This document shows, in pieces, positions 61,101 to 64,000 of a stretch of 64,000 bases of DNA; the first letter of the stretch is position 1, and every line of letters starts with the position of its first letter. The notes beneath the pieces are model-generated. The model worked only from the letters and a program-made list of their open reading frames with translations, did not search any database and was not told the DNA's origin. The DNA comes from Montifringilla adamsi. Its lineage: Eukaryota; Chordata; Aves; Passeriformes; Passeridae. The position numbers were made by a program, and so were the translations under genes. The stretch lies in NCBI GenBank assembly GCA_017590115.1, contig JAGGNK010011892.1, positions 3,749,993-3,813,992 of the forward strand, in the 5' to 3' direction.

Positions 61101-63835
61101 GGAAAGAGAGCGTAATATGTATGATGTACCAGAATAGTTTTGGGTTCTGGTGGATTGCTTTTGACTGGCCAGAGCAAAAAACCAAAAAAAAATAGACATG
61201 TTTTCATAAACAGTTTTTGGTGAGGACAAGTAATGACTAGAGGAAATTTTTTACTGTTTTCACTTAGGCCACATTTTCATCTTTTGCTTGTAAACAGTAA
61301 AGGGCACAATCTGCATTGCATCTAGTCTATGTCCAAACCTTAACTAAACTCCTCATCCACCATTCCAGCTCTCCTCTCTTTTCCTTTCTCTTGCCTTTTT
61401 TCAAGCAGCTGTTGCCTTTTTTTTTTTTTAGTCTTCAACCATTTCACTGTTCATTTATGCTCCTAAAATCTTTGTTTCTCACACTTGATGTCATGTCTCT
61501 TTTTCAGGGAAGGAAGAAAGACAATTTTCACAATCTCTGTAGAATCTGTTACACAATTCTTAAAAATGCATCTATAATATAGACATGTAAAATGATATGT
61601 GCTTATCAAAGCATCCTGATGGAGATGATTGACTTCAGTGATGACAGAGTTTAAAGATAAAGCAAGCAAGATAAAGGCCAGCTCAACTTCAGTCCAACTA
61701 TTGACTTGTAAACAAACAGGTGAAAAGGACCATTTCTGCTGAACAGCACTTTCAGACTACTCCTAATCTTAAGAAGGTTGCACTAAATCCTCACTTGGAG
61801 ATTTGTTTGGAGAATATTTCTCATCCTTAGAAGCTAATAAGATATATTTTCAACTTTGGAAGAAATCTGGAATTTCCTTAATGGAACAAGTGTAAGCTCA
61901 TGATAGAAAAGAAAAAAGATTTTTGGTACACCTTGGTTCTACGACGATCCGTGCTGCGACAGCTGCTGGTTGCCCCAAAACAAAAGCAAGGTGTGCATCC
62001 CCTGGGGTTAGAAGGGTTCAGATAAAAGGATCCTGGTCTGCATGTGTCACATGCTGCTCCTTCAACATTCTCCTGTTAAGGCATAGTTCAAAGAAATTTC
62101 AGTGCTTTATTTTTTTGCTTTTCTGAGGTCTCCAAAATTTCCTGCACACAAAACAAATCTTCTGAAAGAATATATATTTAAATGTATAGAAACAAATGAA
62201 TGAAAATACGTGGTTGTCTGGATGGGCTATATTACAAATGCAAATAAAACGGTCTTGGAGGCTATCTCATAAGCTTTCTTTCCAGTTTATAATCTGAAAT
62301 GTGAAGCACCACTGAGTAATAAATATTAGTCAGAGACAGCTGGTAACTTCCCTGCCAAAACCCTCCTGCTGGCTTTTGCAAACCCACAATATAAAAGGTC
62401 ACTTGTGAAAGTTCACATTCATCACATTTAATTATGCAGATCAGAACAAAAGAAGATTTCCTAGCTATAATGATGTGGTAAAATGTCAACTGACATAATA
62501 TGGCTAAAAAAAGCATGGGACTTGGTTAACATCCAAAAGGCAAGATGCAGATGGATAAAGTGGATCTGTGCAGGGTACAGGCTGCTCCAGTGATTCAATG
62601 GGCATTTACTCTGCAGCTCCCTAACATCCTGCAAAAACTAAGACCACCTGTACAACTGACAGATATTGAAGCCATTTTAAAATGGTATTTAATGTTACCA
62701 TGATAATCTGTACACATACTGCAAAGTGTGACGGCTTCATACAGCTTAATTTAATTTTTACTGAAAGTTTAATGATAAACTCACTTTATTCACCCCATTA
62801 TATATGAAATAGTCATGGGCATGCAAATGATGCTTATGAGAGCAGAAGTAATTTGATGTATCTGACCTTGCAAAGGCAAATTCCTGTCTGGGGATCGCAA
62901 ACATCTGGCTCTGTTCCACCTCTGTTACAGCTACATGGCACACAGTTAGGGAAGCCATAAGTTCCAGGAGCACACTGATCACACTGACGTCCTTTTATTC
63001 CTGGTTTGCACCTTTATCAACAAACACAGAGGAGACAGTCAATAAGGGAGGTAGGAATGGAGCAGGGAAGGGAAAATAAAACAACAGGTAGGTGAATCTT
63101 CAAAGGGATTGCATGGCTATCACACGACTTTATGACTTCCACAAAGAAAAAGCAGGACGTTAGTATTGTTCTCAAATTTTGAATTGTGTGATGTTTTAGA
63201 TGGCCACAGAACTGAGTAGGAATAGATTCGACTTTGAAGGATAAAAATGCTCACAATAGAATTAGACTTCTGCAGCTATTCAGGGCTCACAGTGCAGAAC
63301 TATTCTCTCTGTACACCAAGGTGTAAAACACAGATGTTGAATATAGGTAAGCAGAGCGGGAAGAAGATTTATAGCTGCAAAATATGCCTGGGCATTACTC
63401 AAGGCATGCACCTCATAACAGAAAAATAGGGAATTGCAAGCATATGAATAATTACAGTGACCTCAATCAAAACTTGGGTTAGTTTACAACTGTTCACAGT
63501 GGATAAAATCCATTTTGCTCACACTGAAGAGTGAATACTTTACATTTTCCATAACCTCTCCAAACACCTGAAAAGAGCATTGAAGCAAACCATTCATGCA
63601 TTGTTTTTAACACACATAACCCAAACTTACTTGCATTGCCCACTGGTTTTATCACATTCTGGGTTTGCCACATCAACAATTCCTTTTTCTGAGCAGTTGC
63701 AGCTCTTGCAGCCAGCAAGGGGATGATAGCTGAAATAATATTTCTCACACACTTCACATTTTGGCTTCACCGTTCGTGGAGGGCAAATGCATTTACCAGT
63801 CACGTCATCACAAAGACGCTGCCCACAGCTGCACA
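16033..63835 (-). CDS. LAMA3: Laminin subunit alpha-3 gene, C-terminal two thirds (44 exons, 5' end outside window)
   Basis: This gene encodes the alpha chain of laminin-332 and related heterotrimers, secreted basement-membrane proteins that link epithelial integrins to the matrix at hemidesmosomes. Forty-four minus-strand exons with AG/GT borders and matching phases (one exception, exon h) join into LE repeats, an L4 domain, LE repeats, a heptad-rich coiled coil and five LG domains, ending in TAA at 16,033-16,035. Approximate residues of the partial chain are LE 1-163, L4 164-345, LE 346-513, coil 514-1076, LG1 1077-1280, LG2 to 1455, LG3 to 1620, linker to 1690, LG4 to 1835 and LG5 to 2015. 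Alpha-3-typical strings include [53 protein letters not shown] and DNFEGCISN. Alpha-4 lacks L4; alpha-1, alpha-2 and alpha-5 have two L4-type domains and fit less well. The LN domain is missing only because the window ends. Confidence 0.96.
16344..16463 (-). CDS. LAMA3: LAMA3 exon aq: LG5
   Basis: 120 nt, phase 1 to phase 1. It encodes [20 protein letters not shown] and PLYFGKIP. It contains one N-glycosylation sequon, NYT. Confidence 0.94.
16806..16899 (-). CDS. LAMA3: LAMA3 exon ap: LG5
   Basis: 94 nt, phase 0 to phase 1. It encodes [31 protein letters not shown]. SVTPKxxLxDGxWH is shared by laminin LG5 domains. Confidence 0.94.
17018..17145 (-). CDS. LAMA3: LAMA3 exon ao: LG5
   Basis: 128 nt, phase 1 to phase 0. 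It encodes [40 protein letters not shown]. FxIRPRSxxGxLLH is the LG5 hallmark. Confidence 0.95.
17278..17437 (-). CDS. LAMA3: LAMA3 exon an: end of LG4, start of LG5
   Basis: 160 nt, phase 0 to phase 1. It encodes [47 protein letters not shown] and the following cysteine close LG4; GIYFxxEGGYI opens LG5. Confidence 0.96.
18238..18378 (-). CDS. LAMA3: LAMA3 exon am: LG4
   Basis: 141 nt, phase 0 at both ends. It encodes [20 protein letters not shown] and [13 protein letters not shown]. The acceptor is GGAAAG, with a modest pyrimidine tract. RLVVDGLRA is near-invariant in alpha-3. Confidence 0.94.
18666..18855 (-). CDS. LAMA3: LAMA3 exon al: start of LG4
   Basis: 190 nt, phase 2 to phase 0. 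It encodes [37 protein letters not shown] and [20 protein letters not shown] and DGQWH are classic LG motifs. Confidence 0.96.
19251..19402 (-). CDS. LAMA3: LAMA3 exon ak: LG3-LG4 linker
   Basis: 152 nt, phase 0 to phase 2. It encodes [20 protein letters not shown] and [13 protein letters not shown]. There are no cysteines and no LG strands, and it is low in recognisable conservation, as expected for the protease-sensitive spacer. The assignment rests on clean splice phase on both sides. Confidence 0.88.
19695..19839 (-). CDS. LAMA3: LAMA3 exon aj: end of LG3 and first half of the LG3-LG4 linker
   Basis: 145 nt, phase 2 to phase 0. It encodes [28 protein letters not shown], closing LG3 at GAC, then a basic/leucine-rich stretch NPLRLKMLK. 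In alpha-3, LG4-LG5 is cleaved off in this linker during maturation. Confidence 0.92.
20701..21170 (-). mobile_element. Candidate ERV LTR-like repeat with a palindromic core
   Basis: A block of distinct composition within an intron. Read on minus it runs through a TATA-like TTTATATACC, then a more GC-balanced body, and ends with GGACCATAAGGATCCTTATT and TACCAAGGTAAAAACCCC, which I associate with avian ERVK-type LTRs. It contains the perfect 14-bp palindrome ATAAGGATCCTTAT (20,753-20,766) inside 8-bp inverted arms ACCTTGGT/ACCAAGGT. No clear TG...CA ends or target duplication were found, so the class is uncertain. Confidence 0.4.
21210..21310 (+). mobile_element. CR1 LINE 3'-end fragment
   Basis: AGCTTGATCTAGTGGAAGTT, GTCCCTGCCCATTGCAGGAA and a terminal CCTTCCAGCC...ATTCTGTG match the end of avian CR1 in plus orientation. 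Confidence 0.85.
21961..22095 (-). CDS. LAMA3: LAMA3 exon ai: LG3
   Basis: 135 nt, phase 2 to phase 2. It encodes [18 protein letters not shown] and [18 protein letters not shown]. [13 protein letters not shown] is an alpha-3 LG3 signature. Confidence 0.96.
22150..22190 (+). repeat. (TA)n microsatellite
   Basis: About ten TA units followed by AAATATAAATAAAATAA, in the LAMA3 intron upstream of exon ai. Confidence 0.85.
22950..23080 (-). CDS. LAMA3: LAMA3 exon ah: LG3
   Basis: 131 nt, phase 0 to phase 2. It encodes [20 protein letters not shown] and [16 protein letters not shown]. DGxxHYVxVI is the LG3 counterpart of the usual DGxWH motif. Confidence 0.93.
23813..23953 (-). CDS. LAMA3: LAMA3 exon ag: start of LG3
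   Basis: 141 nt, phase 0 at both ends. It encodes [44 protein letters not shown] and SGxLL are LG3 strands. LG1-LG3 carry the integrin alpha3beta1/alpha6beta4 binding surface. Confidence 0.95.
23954..25079 (-). other. LAMA3: LAMA3 intron, nothing recognised
   Basis: 1.1 kb intron between exons af and ag. A short open frame with a hydrophobic start on minus near 24.5 kb lacks any recognised similarity. Confidence 0.6.
25080..25200 (-). CDS. LAMA3: LAMA3 exon af: end of LG2
   Basis: 121 nt, phase 2 to phase 0. It encodes [20 protein letters not shown] and [12 protein letters not shown], with the two cysteines that close LG2. The matching mammalian alpha-3 string is [14 protein letters not shown]. 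Confidence 0.96.
25552..25676 (-). CDS. LAMA3: LAMA3 exon ae: LG2
   Basis: 125 nt, phase 0 to phase 2. It encodes [20 protein letters not shown] and [16 protein letters not shown]. YYLGGxP is a core LG motif. Confidence 0.95.
26589..26708 (-). CDS. LAMA3: LAMA3 exon ad: LG2
   Basis: 120 nt, phase 0 at both ends. It encodes [20 protein letters not shown] and [10 protein letters not shown]. RYKLxSExPKE matches alpha-3 LG2. Confidence 0.94.
27300..27400 (-). mobile_element. CR1 LINE 3'-end fragment (diverged)
   Basis: On plus, GTAGAATCATGG...CAAGCTGGAAGGGACC...AAGTCCAACTCC then CACAACTAC...AAACCATAT. This is the reverse complement of a CR1 3' region, so the element lies on minus, in sense with LAMA3. 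Confidence 0.7.
27567..27714 (-). CDS. LAMA3: LAMA3 exon ac: start of LG2
   Basis: 148 nt, phase 2 to phase 0. It encodes [18 protein letters not shown] and [14 protein letters not shown]. [10 protein letters not shown] is the LG2 opening strand. Confidence 0.95.
28209..28342 (-). CDS. LAMA3: LAMA3 exon ab: end of LG1, LG1-LG2 junction
   Basis: 134 nt, phase 0 to phase 2. It encodes [20 protein letters not shown], then [20 protein letters not shown]. The GCIEL cysteine and the C-terminal PCRR close LG1. Confidence 0.96.
28824..28986 (-). CDS. LAMA3: LAMA3 exon aa: LG1
   Basis: 163 nt, phase 2 to phase 0. It encodes [13 protein letters not shown], then [20 protein letters not shown]. The FYVGGYPxDF motif marks LG1. 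Confidence 0.95.
29081..29232 (-). CDS. LAMA3: LAMA3 exon z: LG1
   Basis: 152 nt, phase 0 to phase 2. It encodes [30 protein letters not shown] and [20 protein letters not shown] and TCVYNLG are conserved LG1 beta strands. Confidence 0.95.
30380..30553 (-). CDS. LAMA3: LAMA3 exon y: start of LG1
   Basis: 174 nt, phase 0 at both ends. It begins [20 protein letters not shown], then [17 protein letters not shown] and [16 protein letters not shown] inside the exon was rejected as donor because reading on to AAT/GTAGGT joins cleanly to [10 protein letters not shown]. Confidence 0.95.
31598..31740 (-). CDS. LAMA3: LAMA3 exon x: end of coiled coil
   Basis: 143 nt, phase 1 to phase 0. It encodes [55 protein letters not shown] immediately precedes LG1 in all laminin alpha chains. 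Confidence 0.96.
32648..33345 (-). mobile_element. CR1 LINE, truncated, with remnant reverse transcriptase frame
   Basis: On plus it starts CAGCTGAGGTTGGAAGGAAC, CTCTGGAGGTCACAG and runs through the CR1 3' region to a minus-strand frame at 33,025-33,225 reading [20 protein letters not shown] and [18 protein letters not shown], the CR1 reverse-transcriptase C-terminal region. A central section is missing between the 3' segment and the frame. It sits in the intron between exons w and x, in the LAMA3 sense orientation. Confidence 0.9.
33253..33288. repeat. Short direct repeat inside CR1
   Basis: ATGGCACTAGCTTTTA occurs twice, 20 bp apart, a local duplication within the CR1 copy. Confidence 0.85.
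33475..33654 (-). CDS. LAMA3: LAMA3 exon w: coiled coil
   Basis: 180 nt, phase 1 to phase 1. It encodes [35 protein letters not shown] and [11 protein letters not shown]. The donor is TCAG/GTATTG. Confidence 0.94.
33742..33858 (-). CDS. LAMA3: LAMA3 exon v: coiled coil
   Basis: 117 nt, phase 1 to phase 1. It encodes [20 protein letters not shown] and [15 protein letters not shown]. The join with exon w creates an RGD tripeptide (INR-GDID). Confidence 0.93.
34227..34326 (-). CDS. LAMA3: LAMA3 exon u: coiled coil
   Basis: 100 nt, phase 0 to phase 1. It encodes [20 protein letters not shown] and [10 protein letters not shown]. The donor CAAG/GTACTA was chosen because it gives the phase needed by exon v. 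A stronger-looking GTGAGT further on (near 34,120) gives phase 2 and a stop in exon v. Confidence 0.85.
34925..35066 (-). CDS. LAMA3: LAMA3 exon t: coiled coil
   Basis: 142 nt, phase 2 to phase 0. It encodes [40 protein letters not shown]. It contains the conserved DELVxCAV cysteine and the [10 protein letters not shown] helix. Confidence 0.95.
36354..36505 (-). CDS. LAMA3: LAMA3 exon s: coiled coil
   Basis: 152 nt, phase 0 to phase 2. It encodes [36 protein letters not shown]. EEAEKHAxSLQELAKQLEEIK is the matching mammalian alpha-3 string. Confidence 0.95.
37012..37128 (-). CDS. LAMA3: LAMA3 exon r: coiled coil
   Basis: 117 nt, phase 0 at both ends. It encodes [20 protein letters not shown] and [17 protein letters not shown]. 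Confidence 0.93.
37203..37222 (+). repeat. Poly(A) tract
   Basis: A run of about 18-19 A in the intron just upstream of LAMA3 exon r on the minus strand. Confidence 0.85.
37896..38092 (-). CDS. LAMA3: LAMA3 exon q: coiled coil
   Basis: 197 nt, phase 1 to phase 0. It encodes [40 protein letters not shown] and [19 protein letters not shown], matching the alpha-3 R-x-SLNEYExKLxDLR region. Confidence 0.95.
38093..39221 (-). other. LAMA3: LAMA3 intron, nothing recognised
   Basis: 1.1 kb intron between exons p and q, AT-rich, with no repeat or frame that I recognise. Confidence 0.6.
39222..39389 (-). CDS. LAMA3: LAMA3 exon p: coiled coil
   Basis: 168 nt, phase 1 to phase 1. It encodes [40 protein letters not shown] and [10 protein letters not shown]. 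The string EGNNxPxGD...EAQRMMxExRxRNFG is alpha-3-specific in memory. It is visibly GC- and CpG-rich compared with neighbouring coil exons. Confidence 0.95.
39985..40096 (-). CDS. LAMA3: LAMA3 exon o: coiled coil
   Basis: 112 nt, phase 0 to phase 1. It encodes [20 protein letters not shown] and [17 protein letters not shown]. The acceptor is GCTAG. Confidence 0.92.
40195..40305 (-). CDS. LAMA3: LAMA3 exon n: coiled coil
   Basis: 111 nt, phase 0 at both ends. It encodes [20 protein letters not shown] and [17 protein letters not shown], heptad-patterned with L/V at a and d positions. Confidence 0.93.
40848..40999 (-). CDS. LAMA3: LAMA3 exon m: start of coiled coil
   Basis: 152 nt, phase 1 to phase 0. 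It encodes [20 protein letters not shown], then [13 protein letters not shown] and [15 protein letters not shown]. The conserved CDSCV motif is followed by heptad repeats of the alpha arm. Confidence 0.95.
41375..41425 (-). CDS. LAMA3: LAMA3 exon l: micro-exon at the LE to coiled-coil boundary
   Basis: 51 nt, phase 1 to phase 1, flanked by TTTCAG and GTAAGT. It encodes [16 protein letters not shown] and joins the next exon as EDCDSCDSCV, the cysteine cluster expected at the head of the long arm for inter-chain disulfides. Confidence 0.93.
41426..44081 (-). other. LAMA3: LAMA3 intron
   Basis: 2.7 kb intron between exons k and l. The only recognisable item is a CR1-like tail near 42.3 kb. Confidence 0.65.
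42320..42375 (+). mobile_element. CR1-like LINE tail, short
   Basis: CCTGATGATCCTGAAAGTCT, TTTCCAACCTTAATGACTCC follows the CR1 3'-end pattern (TGATGATC...TTCCAACC...TGATTC) over about 50 bp only. Confidence 0.55.
44082..44188 (-). CDS. LAMA3: LAMA3 exon k: LE repeat
   Basis: 107 nt, phase 2 to phase 1. It encodes [33 protein letters not shown]. [14 protein letters not shown] is near-identical to the alpha-3 family string. Confidence 0.95.
44189..47392 (-). other. LAMA3: LAMA3 introns around exon j
   Basis: Two introns of about 1.3 and 1.8 kb flanking exon j (45,532-45,612). There are no recognisable repeats or additional exons. Homopolymer T runs occur near 45.98 and 46.06 kb. Confidence 0.6.
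45532..45612 (-). CDS. LAMA3: LAMA3 exon j: LE repeat
   Basis: 81 nt, phase 2 to phase 2. It encodes [20 protein letters not shown] and TGARCER. The acceptor is TTTTTTCTTCTCAAAG; a nearer CAG eight bases downstream gives the wrong phase and was not used. Confidence 0.92.
47393..47502 (-). CDS. LAMA3: LAMA3 exon i: LE repeat
   Basis: 110 nt, entered in phase 0 and left in phase 2. It encodes [20 protein letters not shown] and [10 protein letters not shown], a standard LE core with GEKCEHC. The acceptor is a less usual CCAAG. Confidence 0.93.
47503..51356 (-). other. LAMA3: Large LAMA3 intron with tandem duplication
   Basis: 3.85 kb intron between exons h and i. It is AT-rich except for a GC-richer section at 49.1-50.2 kb that contains the 187-bp tandem duplication. 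No coding exon is recognised. Confidence 0.6.
49175..49547. repeat. Tandem duplication, two copies of ~187 bp
   Basis: Copy 1 spans 49,175-49,361 and copy 2 spans 49,362-49,547, both starting GCAATGAAGCCAGAGC and ending near GAGGTTACGTCAA. They differ at only a handful of bases plus a 1-nt gap, so the duplication is recent. I do not recognise the unit as a known repeat family. Confidence 0.95.
51357..51472 (-). CDS. LAMA3: LAMA3 exon h: LE repeat shared by alpha-3A and alpha-3B, with apparent 2-nt frame disruption
   Basis: 116 nt with acceptor ATATCCAG/GAG and donor ATT/GTAAGT. The LE frame [32 protein letters not shown] is open only if the exon is entered in phase 1. Both possible upstream exons (g and the alpha-3A exon) end in phase 0. 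Dropping one TG from GAGTGTGC at the exon start gives E-C-G-V-G-F-Y-R, which fits the family pattern after ...DSCQ. No AG at the existing border restores phase. The next in-phase AG (after the codons for YRE) would remove a conserved cysteine. Either the assembly has a 2-nt error or this allele is frameshifted. Confidence 0.9.
51473..53597 (-). other. LAMA3: LAMA3 intron between alpha-3A first exon and exon h
   Basis: 2.1 kb without recognised features, AT-rich with a GC-richer patch near 52.45-52.6 kb. Confidence 0.6.
53598..53762 (-). CDS. LAMA3: Alternative first coding exon of the short alpha-3A isoform (signal peptide)
   Basis: 165 nt, 55 codons, lying in the intron between exons g and h. 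Translation starts with two adjacent ATG codons; the second has A at -3 and G at +4. After [11 protein letters not shown] comes a hydrophobic run [15 protein letters not shown], a plausible signal peptide with cleavage near LA/QD, then a Q-rich segment ending MDFYPRE. The donor is GAG/GTAATT in phase 0. From memory, mammalian alpha-3A begins with a unique exon sharing GW...LGQCL...QQR...LQ..SQ and splices straight into the LE exon that follows L4, the same position as here. It gives a chain lacking LN and L4, typical of laminin-332 in skin. Splicing to exon h meets the same frame problem as exon g. Confidence 0.85.
53820..53920 (-). promoter_or_regulatory. LAMA3: Candidate alpha-3A promoter with two AP-1 sites
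   Basis: Immediately upstream of the alpha-3A first exon there are two exact AP-1 consensus sequences, TGACTCA at 53,852-53,858 and TGAGTCA at 53,909-53,915, about 90 and 147 nt from the ATG. A GC-box-like GCGGGCG and a weak TATA-like TAATAAGG (near 53,822-53,830) lie on the minus strand. An AP-1-like TGAGTAA occurs further up near 54,072. Mammalian LAMA3A promoters are known to depend on clustered AP-1 sites for keratinocyte expression. The start site cannot be read from sequence alone. Confidence 0.55.
53921..55214 (-). other. LAMA3: LAMA3 intron upstream of the alpha-3A promoter
   Basis: 1.3 kb between exon g and the candidate alpha-3A promoter. It may hold distal alpha-3A enhancer sequence; only an AP-1-like TGAGTAA near 54,072 is noted. 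Confidence 0.5.
55215..55445 (-). CDS. LAMA3: LAMA3 exon g: end of L4 domain, resumption of LE repeat
   Basis: 231 nt, phase 0 at both ends, donor CAG/GTGGGA. It encodes [38 protein letters not shown] and then [13 protein letters not shown], where the split LE module resumes. It is far more GC- and CpG-rich than its surroundings. It ends in phase 0, but the next exon (h) reads correctly only from phase 1. Confidence 0.95.
56370..56453 (-). CDS. LAMA3: LAMA3 exon f: L4 domain
   Basis: 84 nt, phase 0 at both ends. It encodes [17 protein letters not shown] followed by YYGRVQLVE, the segment leading into the conserved SREELM helix of exon g. Confidence 0.94.
57276..57313. repeat. 17-bp direct repeat, 21-bp period
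   Basis: TAATGGTTTTAATAGTT occurs at 57,276-57,292 and 57,297-57,313 in the intron downstream of exon e. Confidence 0.85.
57413..57514 (-). CDS. LAMA3: LAMA3 exon e: L4 domain
   Basis: 102 nt, phase 0 at both ends. It encodes [20 protein letters not shown], then [10 protein letters not shown]. The SSYGGxLxYQ strand is strongly conserved in laminin IV domains. Confidence 0.95.
57515..60411 (-). other. LAMA3: LAMA3 intron within the L4 coding region
   Basis: 2.9 kb intron between exons d and e. It contains a short TA/CA microsatellite near 59,551-59,570 and a GC-richer patch at 58.0-58.3 kb. No exon or transposon is recognised. Confidence 0.6.
60412..60576 (-). CDS. LAMA3: LAMA3 exon d: start of L4 domain
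   Basis: 165 nt, phase 0 at both ends. It begins [12 protein letters not shown] and ends [16 protein letters not shown] and (W)xAPxSYLG are hallmark strings of laminin IV domains, which are globular and cysteine-free, as here. Confidence 0.95.
60577..61931 (-). other. LAMA3: LAMA3 intron, nothing recognised
   Basis: 1.35 kb intron between exons c and d, with a T run near 61,421. Confidence 0.6.
61932..62072 (-). CDS. LAMA3: LAMA3 exon c: LE half-module entering the L4 domain
   Basis: 141 nt, phase 0 at both ends. It encodes [18 protein letters not shown] and then [14 protein letters not shown] with a basic RRRTK end. The CxCFG motif is typical of the split LE repeat that hosts the inserted L4 domain. 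Confidence 0.94.
62073..62866 (-). other. LAMA3: LAMA3 intron, nothing recognised
   Basis: 0.8 kb intron between exons b and c, AT-rich. Confidence 0.6.
62867..63011 (-). CDS. LAMA3: LAMA3 exon b: LE repeat
   Basis: 145 nt, entered in phase 2 and left in phase 0. It encodes [20 protein letters not shown] followed by [10 protein letters not shown] and [11 protein letters not shown], a complete LE cysteine pattern. The acceptor is AAAG preceded by a T-rich tract. Confidence 0.93.
63631..63835 (-). CDS. LAMA3: LAMA3 exon a: LE repeats upstream of L4
   Basis: First LAMA3 exon in the window, 205 nt. It starts in phase 1 after CTAG and ends in phase 2 before GTAAGT. It reads [15 protein letters not shown] and [11 protein letters not shown], a cysteine spacing of one and a half LE modules. 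The preceding exon is beyond the right edge. Confidence 0.93.
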
Positions 63836-64000
63836 CTAGATCAAAGAAATGGTTATACAAATCAATCACATCTCATCTCACAACAATCAACTCTTATTGA
63901 ATATGCAACAAATACACACAACTCTTATGTATAGAAAACATGACTTTTCTCTCACTAGTTTAAAGTTCAGGGTCATAGAAACCAACTATGTGATTGTTTC

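Noticed and set aside
16033..63835. Assignment to LAMA5 or LAMA4 instead of LAMA3
   Set aside because: LAMA4 lacks an L4 domain. LAMA5 shares LE and L4 motifs but differs in strings such as [31 protein letters not shown] and the C-terminal LG5, all of which match alpha-3. The alpha-3A first exon also exists only in LAMA3.
1..64000. CRISPR arrays, operons, toxin or phage systems, tRNA or rRNA genes
   Set aside because: Nothing of the kind is visible; the window is vertebrate genomic DNA dominated by one spliced gene.

Overview
This is vertebrate nuclear DNA, most likely from a bird. Coding exons are short, have GT/AG splice sites and are spread over tens of kilobases. The interspersed repeats are of avian type: CR1 LINE fragments and a solo LTR. 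Nothing bacterial or phage-like is present.

One gene explains the coding content. From about 63.84 kb down to 16.03 kb the minus strand carries 44 exons of LAMA3, the laminin alpha-3 chain. Their lengths and splice phases join into about 6,050 nt (roughly 2,015 codons) ending in TAA at 16,033. The order is: LE (laminin EGF-like) repeats (exons a-c), a laminin IV (L4) domain (d-g), more LE repeats (g-l), the coiled coil that pairs with beta3 and gamma2 (m-x), then five laminin G domains: LG1 (y-ab), LG2 (ab-af), LG3 (ag-aj), a linker (aj-ak), LG4 (al-an) and LG5 (an-ar). Exon letters are local to this window. The N-terminal LN domain and first LE repeats of the long alpha-3B form lie beyond the right edge. 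Identity rests on motif-by-motif agreement with vertebrate alpha-3 as remembered, not on a search.

Two points stand out. First, the intron between exons g and h holds an alternative first exon (53,598-53,762, minus). It encodes a signal peptide and a short unique segment and matches the start of the short alpha-3A isoform. Two exact AP-1 sites lie just upstream. Second, exon h (51,357-51,472), the exon both isoforms must enter, is out of frame with both upstream exons by what looks like a 2-nt TG duplication in its first bases. This is either an assembly error or a frameshift that would hit every alpha-3 product.

Region by region: 1-15.4 kb is the 3' flank with no recognised gene, holding a solo ERVL-type LTR with 5-bp target duplication (11.06-11.54 kb), a CR1 tail and homopolymer tracts. 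15.47-16.03 kb is the LAMA3 3'UTR with a probable poly(A) site. 16.03-31.74 kb holds LG5 back to the last coiled-coil exon. 31.7-41.0 kb is the coiled coil, with a CR1 copy in one intron. 41.4-51.5 kb holds LE repeats and a 187-bp tandem duplication. 51.5-55.2 kb is the alpha-3A promoter intron. 55.2-63.8 kb is the L4 domain and upstream LE repeats.
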